DNA of 64,000 bases from Pseudobacteriovorax sp. (GTDB taxonomy: Bacteria; Bdellovibrionota_B; Oligoflexia; Oligoflexales; Oligoflexaceae), in assembly GCA_013215145.1 (NCBI GenBank), contig JABSRP010000020.1, positions 62,001 to 126,000 of the forward strand, given 5' to 3'. The translations under genes and the position numbers were made by a program. The notes beneath the pieces are model-generated. The model was given only the letters and a program-made list of their open reading frames with translations. It did no database searches and was not told the DNA's origin. The first letter of the stretch is position 1. Each line of letters opens with the position of its first letter. This document shows positions 26,553-34,768 of the stretch, piece by piece.

Positions 26553-27754
26553 TGCTTTGTGACTCCTCGTCTCTCATTATTTAAAATCAGTTTTGAAATG
26601 GTGATGTTAGGTCTTTTGGGCTTAAATGATTCGTCTTCAAGAGCATTCAAAAAACTCTTAAGATCAGCTAACTCACTTTTAGCAAGGTCTGGAGATGTAA
26701 TGTGCCAATGGAGGTATAAACCTCTTCCCTCTTTGGCAGCACGCCCTTCATTGTAAAAAGCCAGCACCTCGCTAAGATCTTGAAAACCTCCAGAATGCAT
26801 GTAGGGTGCGGTCTTTGTGATGTTTCTAAGAGTCGGGACTTTGAACCCACCTTTGAGTCGCTTGGATCCGAATACGAGCTCTGCTCCATGATCGAATGTA
26901 AGGCCTTTGCGCTCTGGAGCGCCAATGACAGCCATCTGCTGATTCGTGAAAAGGGGAGGGGTATGGCATTCGGAGCAACGTGCGACAAAAGACCTAAAGA
27001 CATTCAAACCTCTGATCTCTTCCGTTGACAAAGACTCATGGTGCCCGTGAACGTAGCGATCGTATCGACTATTGAGGCTAATCAAGGTACTTTGAAAGGC
27101 TGTTAAGGCGGTAATTATGTGTTTTTCTGATATTTCAAACCTGTCAGGATCTTTTTCATATACTTTAGCGAATAGAAATCGATAAGCTTCAGAGGTATTT
27201 AGTCTATGGACTAAGTTTTCTTTGGTGTTTCCCATTTCCTGAGGATTGTATAAGGGGCCTAATATCTGGGTTTCGAGAGTAACCGCAGATCCGTCCCAGT
27301 TAAAACGGTTGAGAAATCCGAGATTCCATAATGAAGGAGCGTTTCTATCTAGCGGTTGCCTACTTATGCCGATGCTATGAGCTCCGGGATCGGCAAAGCC
27401 GTGATCCGGATCATGGCAACTTGAACAAGATATGGTTTGATTAGGGGAAAGGATTGGATCGAAGAACAAATGACGTCCCAAGTCTATTAATGCTGGAGAA
27501 AAACCATCGCGAAATGATGGTAAGCCGGTCCTAGTTCCTCCTATTCCCCTATCCAGTATCGATGGATAAGTTTGATATTGATGGAAAAACTTACAGGTAT
27601 TTTGTTGCGATAGTTCATAACCCGGAGGGCAATCTGAAGTCAGTAATCCCAAAATCTCCCTTTGATTTCTTTCGATACTATCGGGAGATTCCCAAAGTCC
27701 ACCGGCGATCAAATGGTCTGAGGTCAAAAGTGCTAACCAAATCAAGTAATTCAT
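26549..27754 (-). CDS. Di-haem cytochrome c peroxidase/MauG-family protein
   Basis: About 401 residues from ATG 27754 with a weak signal peptide (MNYLIWLALLTSDHLIAGG). Two c-type haem motifs are present: CSSCH in QTISCSSCHDPDHGFADP near residue 115, and CSECH in FVARCSECHTPPLFTNQQM near residue 270. Also present are SLWNLGFLNRFNWDG and KVPTLRNITKTAPYMHSGGF, all typical of bacterial CcpA/MauG enzymes. A periplasmic peroxidase or a protein-oxidising role like MauG are both possible. It is the first gene of a two-gene operon with the beta-helix cytochrome, suggesting electron transfer between them. The ribosome binding site is weak, and a GTG at 27763 is an alternative start. Confidence 0.9.
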   Translation of the reverse strand: MNYLIWLALLTSDHLIAGGLWESPDSIERNQREILGLLTSDCPPGYELSQQNTCKFFHQYQTYPSILDRGIGGTRTGLPSFRDGFSPALIDLGRHLFFDPILSPNQTISCSSCHDPDHGFADPGAHSIGISRQPLDRNAPSLWNLGFLNRFNWDGSAVTLETQILGPLYNPQEMGNTKENLVHRLNTSEAYRFLFAKVYEKDPDRFEISEKHIITALTAFQSTLISLNSRYDRYVHGHHESLSTEEIRGLNVFRSFVARCSECHTPPLFTNQQMAVIGAPERKGLTFDHGAELVFGSKRLKGGFKVPTLRNITKTAPYMHSGGFQDLSEVLAFYNEGRAAKEGRGLYLHWHITSPDLAKSELADLKSFLNALEDESFKPKRPNITISKLILNNERRGVTKQ

Positions 27755-27996
27755 TGTAATCACAGATCTATTGTCTATATTTTGTTTATAATTTGAACTG
27801 TGGTCAGTATGCTACAAGCGTAAAAAAATCTCGAGTTAGTTTTCCTATATCTATGGAATTTTAGTCCGGTGTATAGTCGATGTAACAAGCTGAAAAGACG
27901 AGGGAAAATGGATGGTAGGATTTGATGAGCCATTAATAACATGTTATCATCTAGCAGTGACGATATGCTTCCAACCTAACCATAGGAGAGCTTTCG

Positions 27997-28365
27997 GTGG
28001 GCCGCATTCTAGTTCTCGACGGTGATCCAAATACCTTAATGTTCTTGAGAACGCTACTGGAGGATAATGGATATACAGTATTCTCTTCTAATTCCTATTT
28101 GAAGGCAAAAAACTTACTGAAAGTAGAAGACGTTGATTTGGTTATCCTTGATTACCTTCTTCCCGAAAAGACAGGCGACCTAGTTTCCTTGGAATTTGGC
28201 GATAGTTACGCCTACCTATTTTTATCTAGTGCCGACCCCATGACTCTTCGCAAAGTGGATTTCATTGGACCAGTTGTTTTTAAACCCATAAACAGTCAAG
28301 ACTTGCTAAACAGAGTTGCAAGCCTACTTTCCTACAAGAACAAGGGGTTTCGAGAAGGAGCTTAG
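27997..28365 (+). CDS. Stand-alone response regulator receiver domain
   Basis: A 122-residue single-domain CheY-like protein beginning at GTG 27997 with TAGGAGA upstream. The receiver landmarks are present: ILVLDGDPN (acidic pocket; the usual Asp-Asp pair reads Asp-Gly-Asp), DLVILDYLLPEKTG (phospho-acceptor Asp), LFLSSADP (switch Ser) and VVFKPI (conserved Lys). No output domain follows; about 17 residues remain after the fold. No kinase gene is adjacent, the nearest being the decayed sensor at 20-22.6 kb, so its partner is unknown. The receiver is shorter than usual around helix 4 (SSADPMTLRKVDF). Confidence 0.85.
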   Translation: MGRILVLDGDPNTLMFLRTLLEDNGYTVFSSNSYLKAKNLLKVEDVDLVILDYLLPEKTGDLVSLEFGDSYAYLFLSSADPMTLRKVDFIGPVVFKPINSQDLLNRVASLLSYKNKGFREGA

Positions 28366-28587
28366 TATCAATCCATGTTTAGCTAAATCTGTAACTCAAT
28401 AATAATATGAGAATATATTTATTTTATTTGGGGTCTCTAAATTTATTTTCAAAAAATCCGATACTAAGGGAAGGACTGGGTTAGAGAAAAAAATTCAAAG
28501 TCATTTAGTAGTTCTTCATTCGCGTGTTGTTCTAGATTGCATCCTATTTTCTCTGATGAAAAAATCGAAAAATGTGGGGAGAAATCG

Positions 28588-30465
28588 ATGAAAATTCGCG
28601 ATGCGGTGACTATGCTAATGTTTTTGATACTGTGCTTATCATGCAACAAGTCTAAATACAAAGATGTGGAATACATTGAAGTTGAAAAGAGTATCGTCCC
28701 GGAAGAGCCCGAACAGCCGAAGAGTGTTGATGCCACTCCCCCTCCAACTACGGCTGAACTTGCAAATGCAATTCTGACAGCAAAGTGTGCGTCTTGTCAT
28801 AGCATAACTAATCCTCAGGGTGGGTTTGGTACAGTCTTAAACGTTGATGAGATGATAAAAAGTGGGATCTACGTTAGGCCTGGTAATGCAAAAGAATCAA
28901 GCCTTATTACTCGCTTGGCACCTGCTGGCAATATGCCCCCCAACGGGTCTATTACACCAGAAGAAATAGAAATCCTATCAACATGGATCAATGAAATCGA
29001 AGTGGATCCCGTCATACCGTTAACGGACCCCGGTATGATCTCTTTGATTCGCACAGATCTTGAGACTAATGTGCAAGCAGCTCAGCAAGTTTCCACTCGT
29101 TACTTTAATTTACAAGTATCGAATAATGCTGGAATGGATGATGTCACAAAGGATTTTATGATTAAGGGTTTGGCTAAAGCGCTAAACTCTCTGTCCAACT
29201 CACCCAACATTGTCATCCCTCAAGCAATTGACGAAAACGGGCTAATTTACAGGGTTAATCTTACTGATTACTTGATTGATCCCGTCAGATTTGATGAAGT
29301 TATGGCGGATTTTTATCCCTTTAGCTCTGAGTTTGTCGCCGTTGCCGGCGACAATCAGTCGGCTGTTGTTGCTGCAGATCATGCGGCTGTAACAGCCAAC
29401 ACTGGTACGTTCCGTTACAACATTAGAGCCGATTGGTTTGTAGCTTCCTTTGGTCTGCCAGTCATTTACGCTAGGCTGCTGAATCTACCCGCAACTCTTG
29501 GTGAGCTAGAGGCAAACCTAGGAGTGGATAGGCTCGCCGGAATTCAGGCAAATCTAGCCCTTCGATCTGGGTTTCGGAATTCTGGAGTCTCTAGTCAGAA
29601 TCGTGTGATCGAAAGACTAAGGTCGTCGACTACCAATCGTTTCTATTGGATCAGCTATGACTTTGCCGACAACAATGAAGGTCAGCAAAACCTTTTCAAT
29701 TTTCCTTTGGGTCCTGCTGGAATAGGTTTTGAAGAAAAGTCTTTTGACCATGATGGTGGAGAGGTCATTTTTCAATTGCCAAACGGGATGTTCGGTTATT
29801 ACTTAAATCTCGCCGATGGTTCGGCGATTCATAAAGGGCCCGTTAATATTGTGAAACAGGAGGGTGGACCCTCTCAGTTTTTTCAATCCATTTTGAATGG
29901 TGTGAGTTGCATGTCTTGTCATGGTCAGGGTCTTCTATACAAAAAGGATGAGATACGAGGCTTTGTAGCGACATCAAATGATTTCCTTGCGGCCGAAAAA
30001 GATAAAGTACTCGCACTTTATCCGGAAGAAGCTCAACTTAAGGCAGCCATGGACGAAGATAATGCTCCTTATTTCAAGGCTCTAGAGGAGATGCAGATCC
30101 CCTTGGGAAGTCCGGATCCAATCGATTCTGCCTTTCGGTACTATTACAAGAATCTATTCAGAAAAGACGTGCAGGCAGAGTTAGGTGTGACAGAGACGGT
30201 ATTAAATACTCTGTTGGCTCAGGAGCCGTTCAAACTATCTTGGGTTAGTATCGTTAATAATACTGGTTCTATCACGCGAGAAGAATTTAACATTCTGTAT
30301 AACTCTGCGATGACCGCAGTTCGTACTACAATTAGTCATACTCCACCGGTATTTGGCGATCATCTGGTGACGCCTGCCTGTATGGTTGCTGATCCTGCAC
30401 TTATGGATAGCTGTACAAAATTAACAAATCCTCCGGAGGAGCCTCCTCCGGCCGCAGCTCAATAA
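28588..30465 (+). CDS. Large two-haem cytochrome c lipoprotein
   Basis: About 625 residues from ATG 28588 (GGGGAGA upstream), with lipobox LCLSC. An N-terminal cytochrome-type domain carries CASCH (ILTAKCASCHSITNPQGGFG) and NMPPNG with a likely axial Met, resembling Planctomycete-type PSCyt1 domains. A long middle region follows. A second CxxCH is CMSCHGQG, preceded by FPLGPAGIGFE and HDGGEVIFQLPNGMFGYYL. That block recurs in myxobacterial/planctomycetal cytochrome-like proteins I have seen. It is periplasmic or surface lipid-anchored. The extreme C-terminus is Pro/Glu-rich, and its codons form a perfect CCGGAGGA/TCCTCCGG hairpin near 30431-30449. With the peroxidase operon it makes three cytochrome genes within 5.5 kb. 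Confidence 0.8.
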   Translation: MKIRDAVTMLMFLILCLSCNKSKYKDVEYIEVEKSIVPEEPEQPKSVDATPPPTTAELANAILTAKCASCHSITNPQGGFGTVLNVDEMIKSGIYVRPGNAKESSLITRLAPAGNMPPNGSITPEEIEILSTWINEIEVDPVIPLTDPGMISLIRTDLETNVQAAQQVSTRYFNLQVSNNAGMDDVTKDFMIKGLAKALNSLSNSPNIVIPQAIDENGLIYRVNLTDYLIDPVRFDEVMADFYPFSSEFVAVAGDNQSAVVAADHAAVTANTGTFRYNIRADWFVASFGLPVIYARLLNLPATLGELEANLGVDRLAGIQANLALRSGFRNSGVSSQNRVIERLRSSTTNRFYWISYDFADNNEGQQNLFNFPLGPAGIGFEEKSFDHDGGEVIFQLPNGMFGYYLNLADGSAIHKGPVNIVKQEGGPSQFFQSILNGVSCMSCHGQGLLYKKDEIRGFVATSNDFLAAEKDKVLALYPEEAQLKAAMDEDNAPYFKALEEMQIPLGSPDPIDSAFRYYYKNLFRKDVQAELGVTETVLNTLLAQEPFKLSWVSIVNNTGSITREEFNILYNSAMTAVRTTISHTPPVFGDHLVTPACMVADPALMDSCTKLTNPPEEPPPAAAQ

Positions 30466-30564
30466 TCGCGTGCTACTAGCATTCGTTTTTGCGTTTAGCT
30501 TGGATTCTTTTGTTGTTTGCATTAGCCTATGTTCGTTGCAAATTGAATATGGGCGAGATTTAAC

Positions 30565-31107
30565 ATGCATTGGAATCATGTCATAAAGTTTTGGTTTGAG
30601 GATATCGATCGAAGTTTTTGGTTCAAGAAAGATAAGGCATTTGATGAAGAGGTTCGCTCACGATTCGGTGACGTGATCGAAGCAGCTTTGCGTTGCGAGC
30701 TTTACAAATGGCGGGATGAGCCTCAGGGTCGCGTGGCAGAAATCATAGTTTTGGATCAATTTACGCGGAATGCCTTTAGAGATACTAACAAGGCCTTTTC
30801 GGGCGATCAGTTAGCTCTATGCTTGAGTCAAACAGCTCATCAACTGAAAATCTATGAAAATCTAGAAGAGGCCGCGGTAGCATTTCTTTATATGCCGTAT
30901 ATGCATAGTGAGTCTCGCGAGATTCATGTGACGGCGCTCGAGATCTATCAGACAAATCCTTCTCTGCAACGGACTTTAGAGTATGAAATAAAACACAAAA
31001 AAATCATTGATCGGTTTGGTAGGTATCCTCATCGCAACGCAATACTCGGTAGGCAGTCCAGCGAGGAAGAGATTCTCTTTCTCAAAGAGCCTGGTAGCTC
31101 TTTTTGA
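30565..31107 (+). CDS. DUF924 family protein
   Basis: A 180-residue cytoplasmic protein typical in length for DUF924. Landmarks are VIKFWFEDIDRSFWFKKD near the N-terminus, RVAEIIVLDQFTRNAFRDT (the Q-F-x-R-N motif), FLYMPYMHSES and FGRYPHRNAILGR at the C-terminus. The family folds as an all-helical TPR-like domain; its function is not established. A GGGCGAGA segment precedes the ATG. It is convergent with the sigma factor gene eight bases away. Confidence 0.88.
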   Translation: MHWNHVIKFWFEDIDRSFWFKKDKAFDEEVRSRFGDVIEAALRCELYKWRDEPQGRVAEIIVLDQFTRNAFRDTNKAFSGDQLALCLSQTAHQLKIYENLEEAAVAFLYMPYMHSESREIHVTALEIYQTNPSLQRTLEYEIKHKKIIDRFGRYPHRNAILGRQSSEEEILFLKEPGSSF

Positions 31108-31115
31108 AAGAGAGA

Positions 31116-31709
31116 TTAGCCAAGCTCCAAATTCTTTTCATTTGCAAATGCAATCCATGCCTTCTTTAAAATAATACGAAAGCGACTCATATGAGTTAGT
31201 ACGGTGTTAATATTCAAGTCCAGTTGGCTGGCGATGTCTTTTACTGATACATGATCTATGTAGTACATTCTTGCAATCTTTCGCCGATCTGGATTTTTTA
31301 GTTTATCTATGATGGTTCCTAACTGGTCGATTGCGATTTCAAAATCTATGGCATATTTAATCTCTTCTACTGTGGTTGCATGAAGAGTTTCTTTGTCAGC
31401 CATTAACTCGCCAAGTTGGAAAACGTCGTCAGTTAATACCATTGACTTTGTTTTACGGTAAGTATCAACGCAACGGTTTTTTGTAATGGTTGCTATCCAA
31501 TGGTTCATCTTTTTCTCGCTTTTTAGAGACGACGAATTTTTCCATGCTAAGAGAAAGACATCTTGAAAAATATCGTCTTTTTGTTGGTTGCTGAATCGGA
31601 ACCCGTTTATGATTTTATAAACAAAGCCAGGTTGGTTTTTAAAAAATCTCTGAATGGATTCCTTCGGGTCAAATAGGCTTATTGGTTTATTTAAAGCTAG
31701 TTCTGACAT
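31116..31709 (-). CDS. ECF-like sigma-70 family RNA polymerase sigma factor
   Basis: A 197-residue protein with GGAGG before its ATG. Region 2 is recognisable as QQKDDIFQDVFLLAWKN followed by NHWIATITKNRCVDTYRK (promoter melting and -10 contact). Region 4 is RKIARMYYIDHVSVKDIASQLDLNINTVLTHMSRFR, a helix-turn-helix for -35 recognition. Sigma 1.1 and region 3 are absent, which fits the ECF class. No anti-sigma factor gene is beside it. The 462-base gap upstream contains hairpins described separately. The regulon is unknown. Confidence 0.85.
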   Translation of the reverse strand: MSELALNKPISLFDPKESIQRFFKNQPGFVYKIINGFRFSNQQKDDIFQDVFLLAWKNSSSLKSEKKMNHWIATITKNRCVDTYRKTKSMVLTDDVFQLGELMADKETLHATTVEEIKYAIDFEIAIDQLGTIIDKLKNPDRRKIARMYYIDHVSVKDIASQLDLNINTVLTHMSRFRIILKKAWIAFANEKNLELG

Positions 31710-31949
31710 GTTGCTTCCTCCAGTTTTGAAGTCGTCGTCTGTTACCTCAAGTAGAGCAAGGGCCGTTCCAAAATATTGTGCCGGTAAAAAATAACTGAAA
31801 TATCACGATAGCTACCTAAGATTTCAAAAGAATCTAAAGTATGTCTAATTAGCTTATTCATAAAAATAGTCGAAATATTCTACTATTTATGTCATTATTC
31901 CATGCTCAGAATTAGGCGGAAAGTTTGTTTTTGGCAGGAATTTATATCA

Positions 31950-32108
31950 AATTTGGGCGGCGGGGCCAGTTGATGGTCCAAATTTAGCCGCGATCTAATC
32001 TTGGCGGTGCGCCGATATGTTATGGTTGTTTCAAATGAGGGAATGCGACGAGCTTGGGGGAAGAGCCCTAGTCGATAGGTAACTCATATCTATCTATAGT
32101 GAAGTTAG
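31950..32108 (+). other. Gene-free region with several potential hairpins (possible structured RNA)
   Basis: Between the sigma factor and hydrolase genes (31710-32171) there is no convincing protein gene. It contains perfect 8-bp arms AAATTTGG/CCAAATTT around 31950-31986, GGCG-GTG-CGCC near 32004-32014, and CGAC...GTCG bracketing GGG/CCC near 32047-32075. Strand and transcription are unknown. No known riboswitch or ncRNA signature was recognised. Confidence 0.25.
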
Positions 32109-32109
32109 A

Positions 32110-32146
32110 ATAAGAATGACGGTAGCTATTAACACGTCATTCTTAT
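32110..32146 (-). terminator. 12-bp perfect inverted repeat, probable terminator of the hydrolase gene
   Basis: ATAAGAATGACG and CGTCATTCTTAT pair perfectly across 13 bases, 25 bases after the stop of the leftward hydrolase gene. The T tract after it on the - strand is interrupted, so termination may be imperfect or the repeat could be a protein site. Confidence 0.5.
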
Positions 32147-32171
32147 GTTTCCGATCATTTGCAACGACTTA

Positions 32172-33206
32172 TCATTTGATAAAATCTAGAATGGTCGCCA
32201 AATAACCATCTCGTGTAGCATCATCAGAAAAGTAGATTTCATGCTTAGTCTGTCCGTTGATCCCCTTCACAAGAATCAATTCGCAATTTTTTGCTTGTTT
32301 GCAGAAAGCTTCTTGGGGTTTTGGTCTTACAAAAGTATCATTTTCTGCTTGTAGAATCAGTATAGGCGTTTCGATGGATTTTGCCCAACCAGGGAATGTC
32401 GCAACAAGACCGAAATTCATGACCTCGCGTAACCATTGAAAGCTCGGACCGCCGATAGCAAAATCCATTTGCTTCAGTCTATCTTGGAAGCGATAGTCAT
32501 AGCGAACCTTGGAACTTGCACCACCACCTGGGAAGTCGTATTCAAAGTCGGCAGGGCCCCTTCCTGGGACATACTGTGTTTTTTGTCCGGGGATCCAACT
32601 GCCGACGTTAGCTATGATTTGAGAGATTGCTGCAGGATAGTTCCCAGTGTCGACACCGAACATAGGAGCTGAGAATACTGCGGTTTTAATATCGTTAGGA
32701 TACTGTTTTAAGTATGCTGAACCGATCAGACCTCCCATGGAATGCGCAAAAAAGTGAATCTCTTGAGAGAATCTAGGCCTGACAATGGTATCGATTAGCG
32801 TTTTCACATCTTGAACATAGTCGTCAAAGGCTTCGACATAACCCGAGTCATTATCGTTGTGAAGACGTTCCGAGCCTGCTTGCCCACGATGATCTAAGGA
32901 AACGACGGTGTACTCGTTTTGATTGAAATCAAAGATCAACTCCTTGTACTTTTCCATAGGTTCAGTACGCCCCGAAAGAAGCACTATCACACCCTTTGAG
33001 TCAGTGAAGGCTGGAAAAATACCGTAGCGAATGGATTTATTGTCTATGCCTGCGAAATAATCAATTTGACCGGCTCGAAAGTTTGGTTCGGCAAACTCTT
33101 GCATGGCTTCGACAAAGTTCGACTCACGGATCTCGGGTGCGCTAAGTGAGATGGCCGACTGAACGAGCGATAAGGCGATAAAAGCTGATTTCACTAAATT
33201 ATTCAT
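32172..33206 (-). CDS. Secreted alpha/beta hydrolase, monoacylglycerol-lipase-like (paralogue of 14-kb gene)
   Basis: About 344 residues from ATG 33206, chosen because GGAGGAG lies just upstream and a signal peptide (MNNLVKSAFIALSLVQSAISLSA) begins there. Landmarks are VIVLLSGRTEPMEKY, SLDHRGQAGS, FFAHSMGGLIGSAYL (nucleophile Ser), PILILQAENDTFV (acid) and KHEIYF (His). The protein follows the same pattern as the gene at 13897-14937, including a related Pro-Gly-x-Gly-Pro segment (VPGRGP here, FGHGPYEGR there). A periplasmic lysophospholipase or monoacylglycerol lipase is likely, with specificity unknown. Confidence 0.85.
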   Translation of the reverse strand: MNNLVKSAFIALSLVQSAISLSAPEIRESNFVEAMQEFAEPNFRAGQIDYFAGIDNKSIRYGIFPAFTDSKGVIVLLSGRTEPMEKYKELIFDFNQNEYTVVSLDHRGQAGSERLHNDNDSGYVEAFDDYVQDVKTLIDTIVRPRFSQEIHFFAHSMGGLIGSAYLKQYPNDIKTAVFSAPMFGVDTGNYPAAISQIIANVGSWIPGQKTQYVPGRGPADFEYDFPGGGASSKVRYDYRFQDRLKQMDFAIGGPSFQWLREVMNFGLVATFPGWAKSIETPILILQAENDTFVRPKPQEAFCKQAKNCELILVKGINGQTKHEIYFSDDATRDGYLATILDFIK

Positions 33207-33508
33207 AGGAAGACTCCTCCTGGTTTTGCGGTTAGATGGAATCGAGTACCACAACTGCGAGTGGCTTTGAAGTTTCTTTGTCACGAAAACCCGCCTTTGC
33301 CAGGATTTTTTATACCGAATTTGCTGCCCGATTAGATGGCAGTTTTGGCTTATGTCTTCAATATCCTGTTATTATGTGAAAAGTTTGACAGGCTCCTGTT
33401 TCGAGCCATTTTTGGGTGCTCGCTGGAGGCTTATTTCATCCCTGGAAATGATGGACTAGGGAATCGAACTAAGGCAATCTTAAAACTGCATAAATTTGTA
33501 TGGTGATT

Positions 33509-34768
33509 ATGGGTAAGTTGCGAGACAAGTTGGCAATTTTGGCGGATGCTGCAAAGTATGATGCCAGTTGTGCGAGTAGTGGGGCACGGAAAAAGTCCAG
33601 CCGAAACGACAAAGGTGAGATTGGTAGTACAGGTGGGGTAGGAATCTGTCACAGCTATACTCCTGACGGGAGATGCGTCTCCCTCCTTAAAGTATTGTTT
33701 ACGAATCATTGCATCTTCGATTGCTCCTATTGTGTGAATCGAGCCTCGAGTCCAAGCAAGCGAGCTAGTTTCACTGTGGAAGAACTCGTTTGGATTACGA
33801 TGGAGTTTTATAAAAGAAACTACATCGAAGGACTTTTTTTGAGTTCGGGCGTAGTTGGATCTTCCGATGATACGATGCAGCAGTTGGTAGAAGTCGCACG
33901 TAGGTTAAGGGTTTCCGAAAACTTCAGAGGATACATTCATTTAAAGGCCGTAGCTGGCTGTTCTCAAGAGCTAATTCGTAAAGCTAGTCTGTTTGCCGAT
34001 AGAATTAGCAGTAATATCGAGATGCCTAAACAAAAAGATTTAGATATTTTTGCTCCTGGGAAGAGTCATAAAGTGATCGAGAAAGGTATGTCAGCAATTT
34101 CTGATGTCGTTGCCGAGGCAAAGGAAGACAGAAAAGCGAATCGTTCGAGCCCGATTTCAGCTACTGGTCAAAGCACTCAGTTTATTGTGGGGGCAACGCC
34201 CGACTCGGATGCTTCGCTATTGTCTAAGGCCAACTACCTCTACCAAGGTTACCAGTTGAAGCGTGTCTACTATTCCGCTTACAGTCCCATACCTGATAGT
34301 GATCATAGGTTGCCTGGAAAAAGCCCGCCCCTACAGCGAGAAAATAGACTGTATCAAGCAGACTGGCTCATGAGGTTTTACGGATTTTCCGTTGATGAGA
34401 TCGTTCCGGATAAGCACCCTAATTTAGATTTAAACAAGGATCCAAAACATGCCTGGGCCCTTCAAAATCGAGAACTTTTCCCCGTGGACATCAATAGGGC
34501 CGAACGGGAGATGCTTATGCGAGTGCCTGGTCTTGGTATTAGATCTGTCGATAAAATACTAAAAGCCCGTAGATATAGGCGATTGACCTTGGATCATCTG
34601 CGTGAGCTTAAGGTTAGATTGAGTCTGGCTAAGTTTTTTATTCTTGTTGAGGGGCCAAATCCATTCCTGAGCCATCTTTTGGTAGAGGATCTGGACCAAA
34701 TTACTAAAAAGACCTACCAACCGTCCTTATTTGATAGTGACCAAGCCGCGAAAACCGGAGAGGTTTGA
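33509..34768 (+). CDS. Radical SAM protein linked to UdgX (TIGR03916-type putative DNA modification/repair protein)
   Basis: About 419 residues. ATG 33509 gives MGKLRDKLAILADAAKYDASCASSG, the usual family N-terminus; a GTG at 33500 is an alternative. The radical SAM cluster motif is CIFDCSYC (CX3CX2C), preceded by GICHSYTPDGRCVSLLKVL and followed by GLFLSSGV. The C-terminal region has a helix-hairpin-helix-like DNA-binding segment, LMRVPGLGIRSVDKIL. The family is known for its fixed linkage to UdgX-type uracil-DNA glycosylases. Here the UdgX fusion gene begins at the stop codon (TGATG overlap), so the two form an operon. The reaction is not established. Confidence 0.9.
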   Translation: MGKLRDKLAILADAAKYDASCASSGARKKSSRNDKGEIGSTGGVGICHSYTPDGRCVSLLKVLFTNHCIFDCSYCVNRASSPSKRASFTVEELVWITMEFYKRNYIEGLFLSSGVVGSSDDTMQQLVEVARRLRVSENFRGYIHLKAVAGCSQELIRKASLFADRISSNIEMPKQKDLDIFAPGKSHKVIEKGMSAISDVVAEAKEDRKANRSSPISATGQSTQFIVGATPDSDASLLSKANYLYQGYQLKRVYYSAYSPIPDSDHRLPGKSPPLQRENRLYQADWLMRFYGFSVDEIVPDKHPNLDLNKDPKHAWALQNRELFPVDINRAEREMLMRVPGLGIRSVDKILKARRYRRLTLDHLRELKVRLSLAKFFILVEGPNPFLSHLLVEDLDQITKKTYQPSLFDSDQAAKTGEV

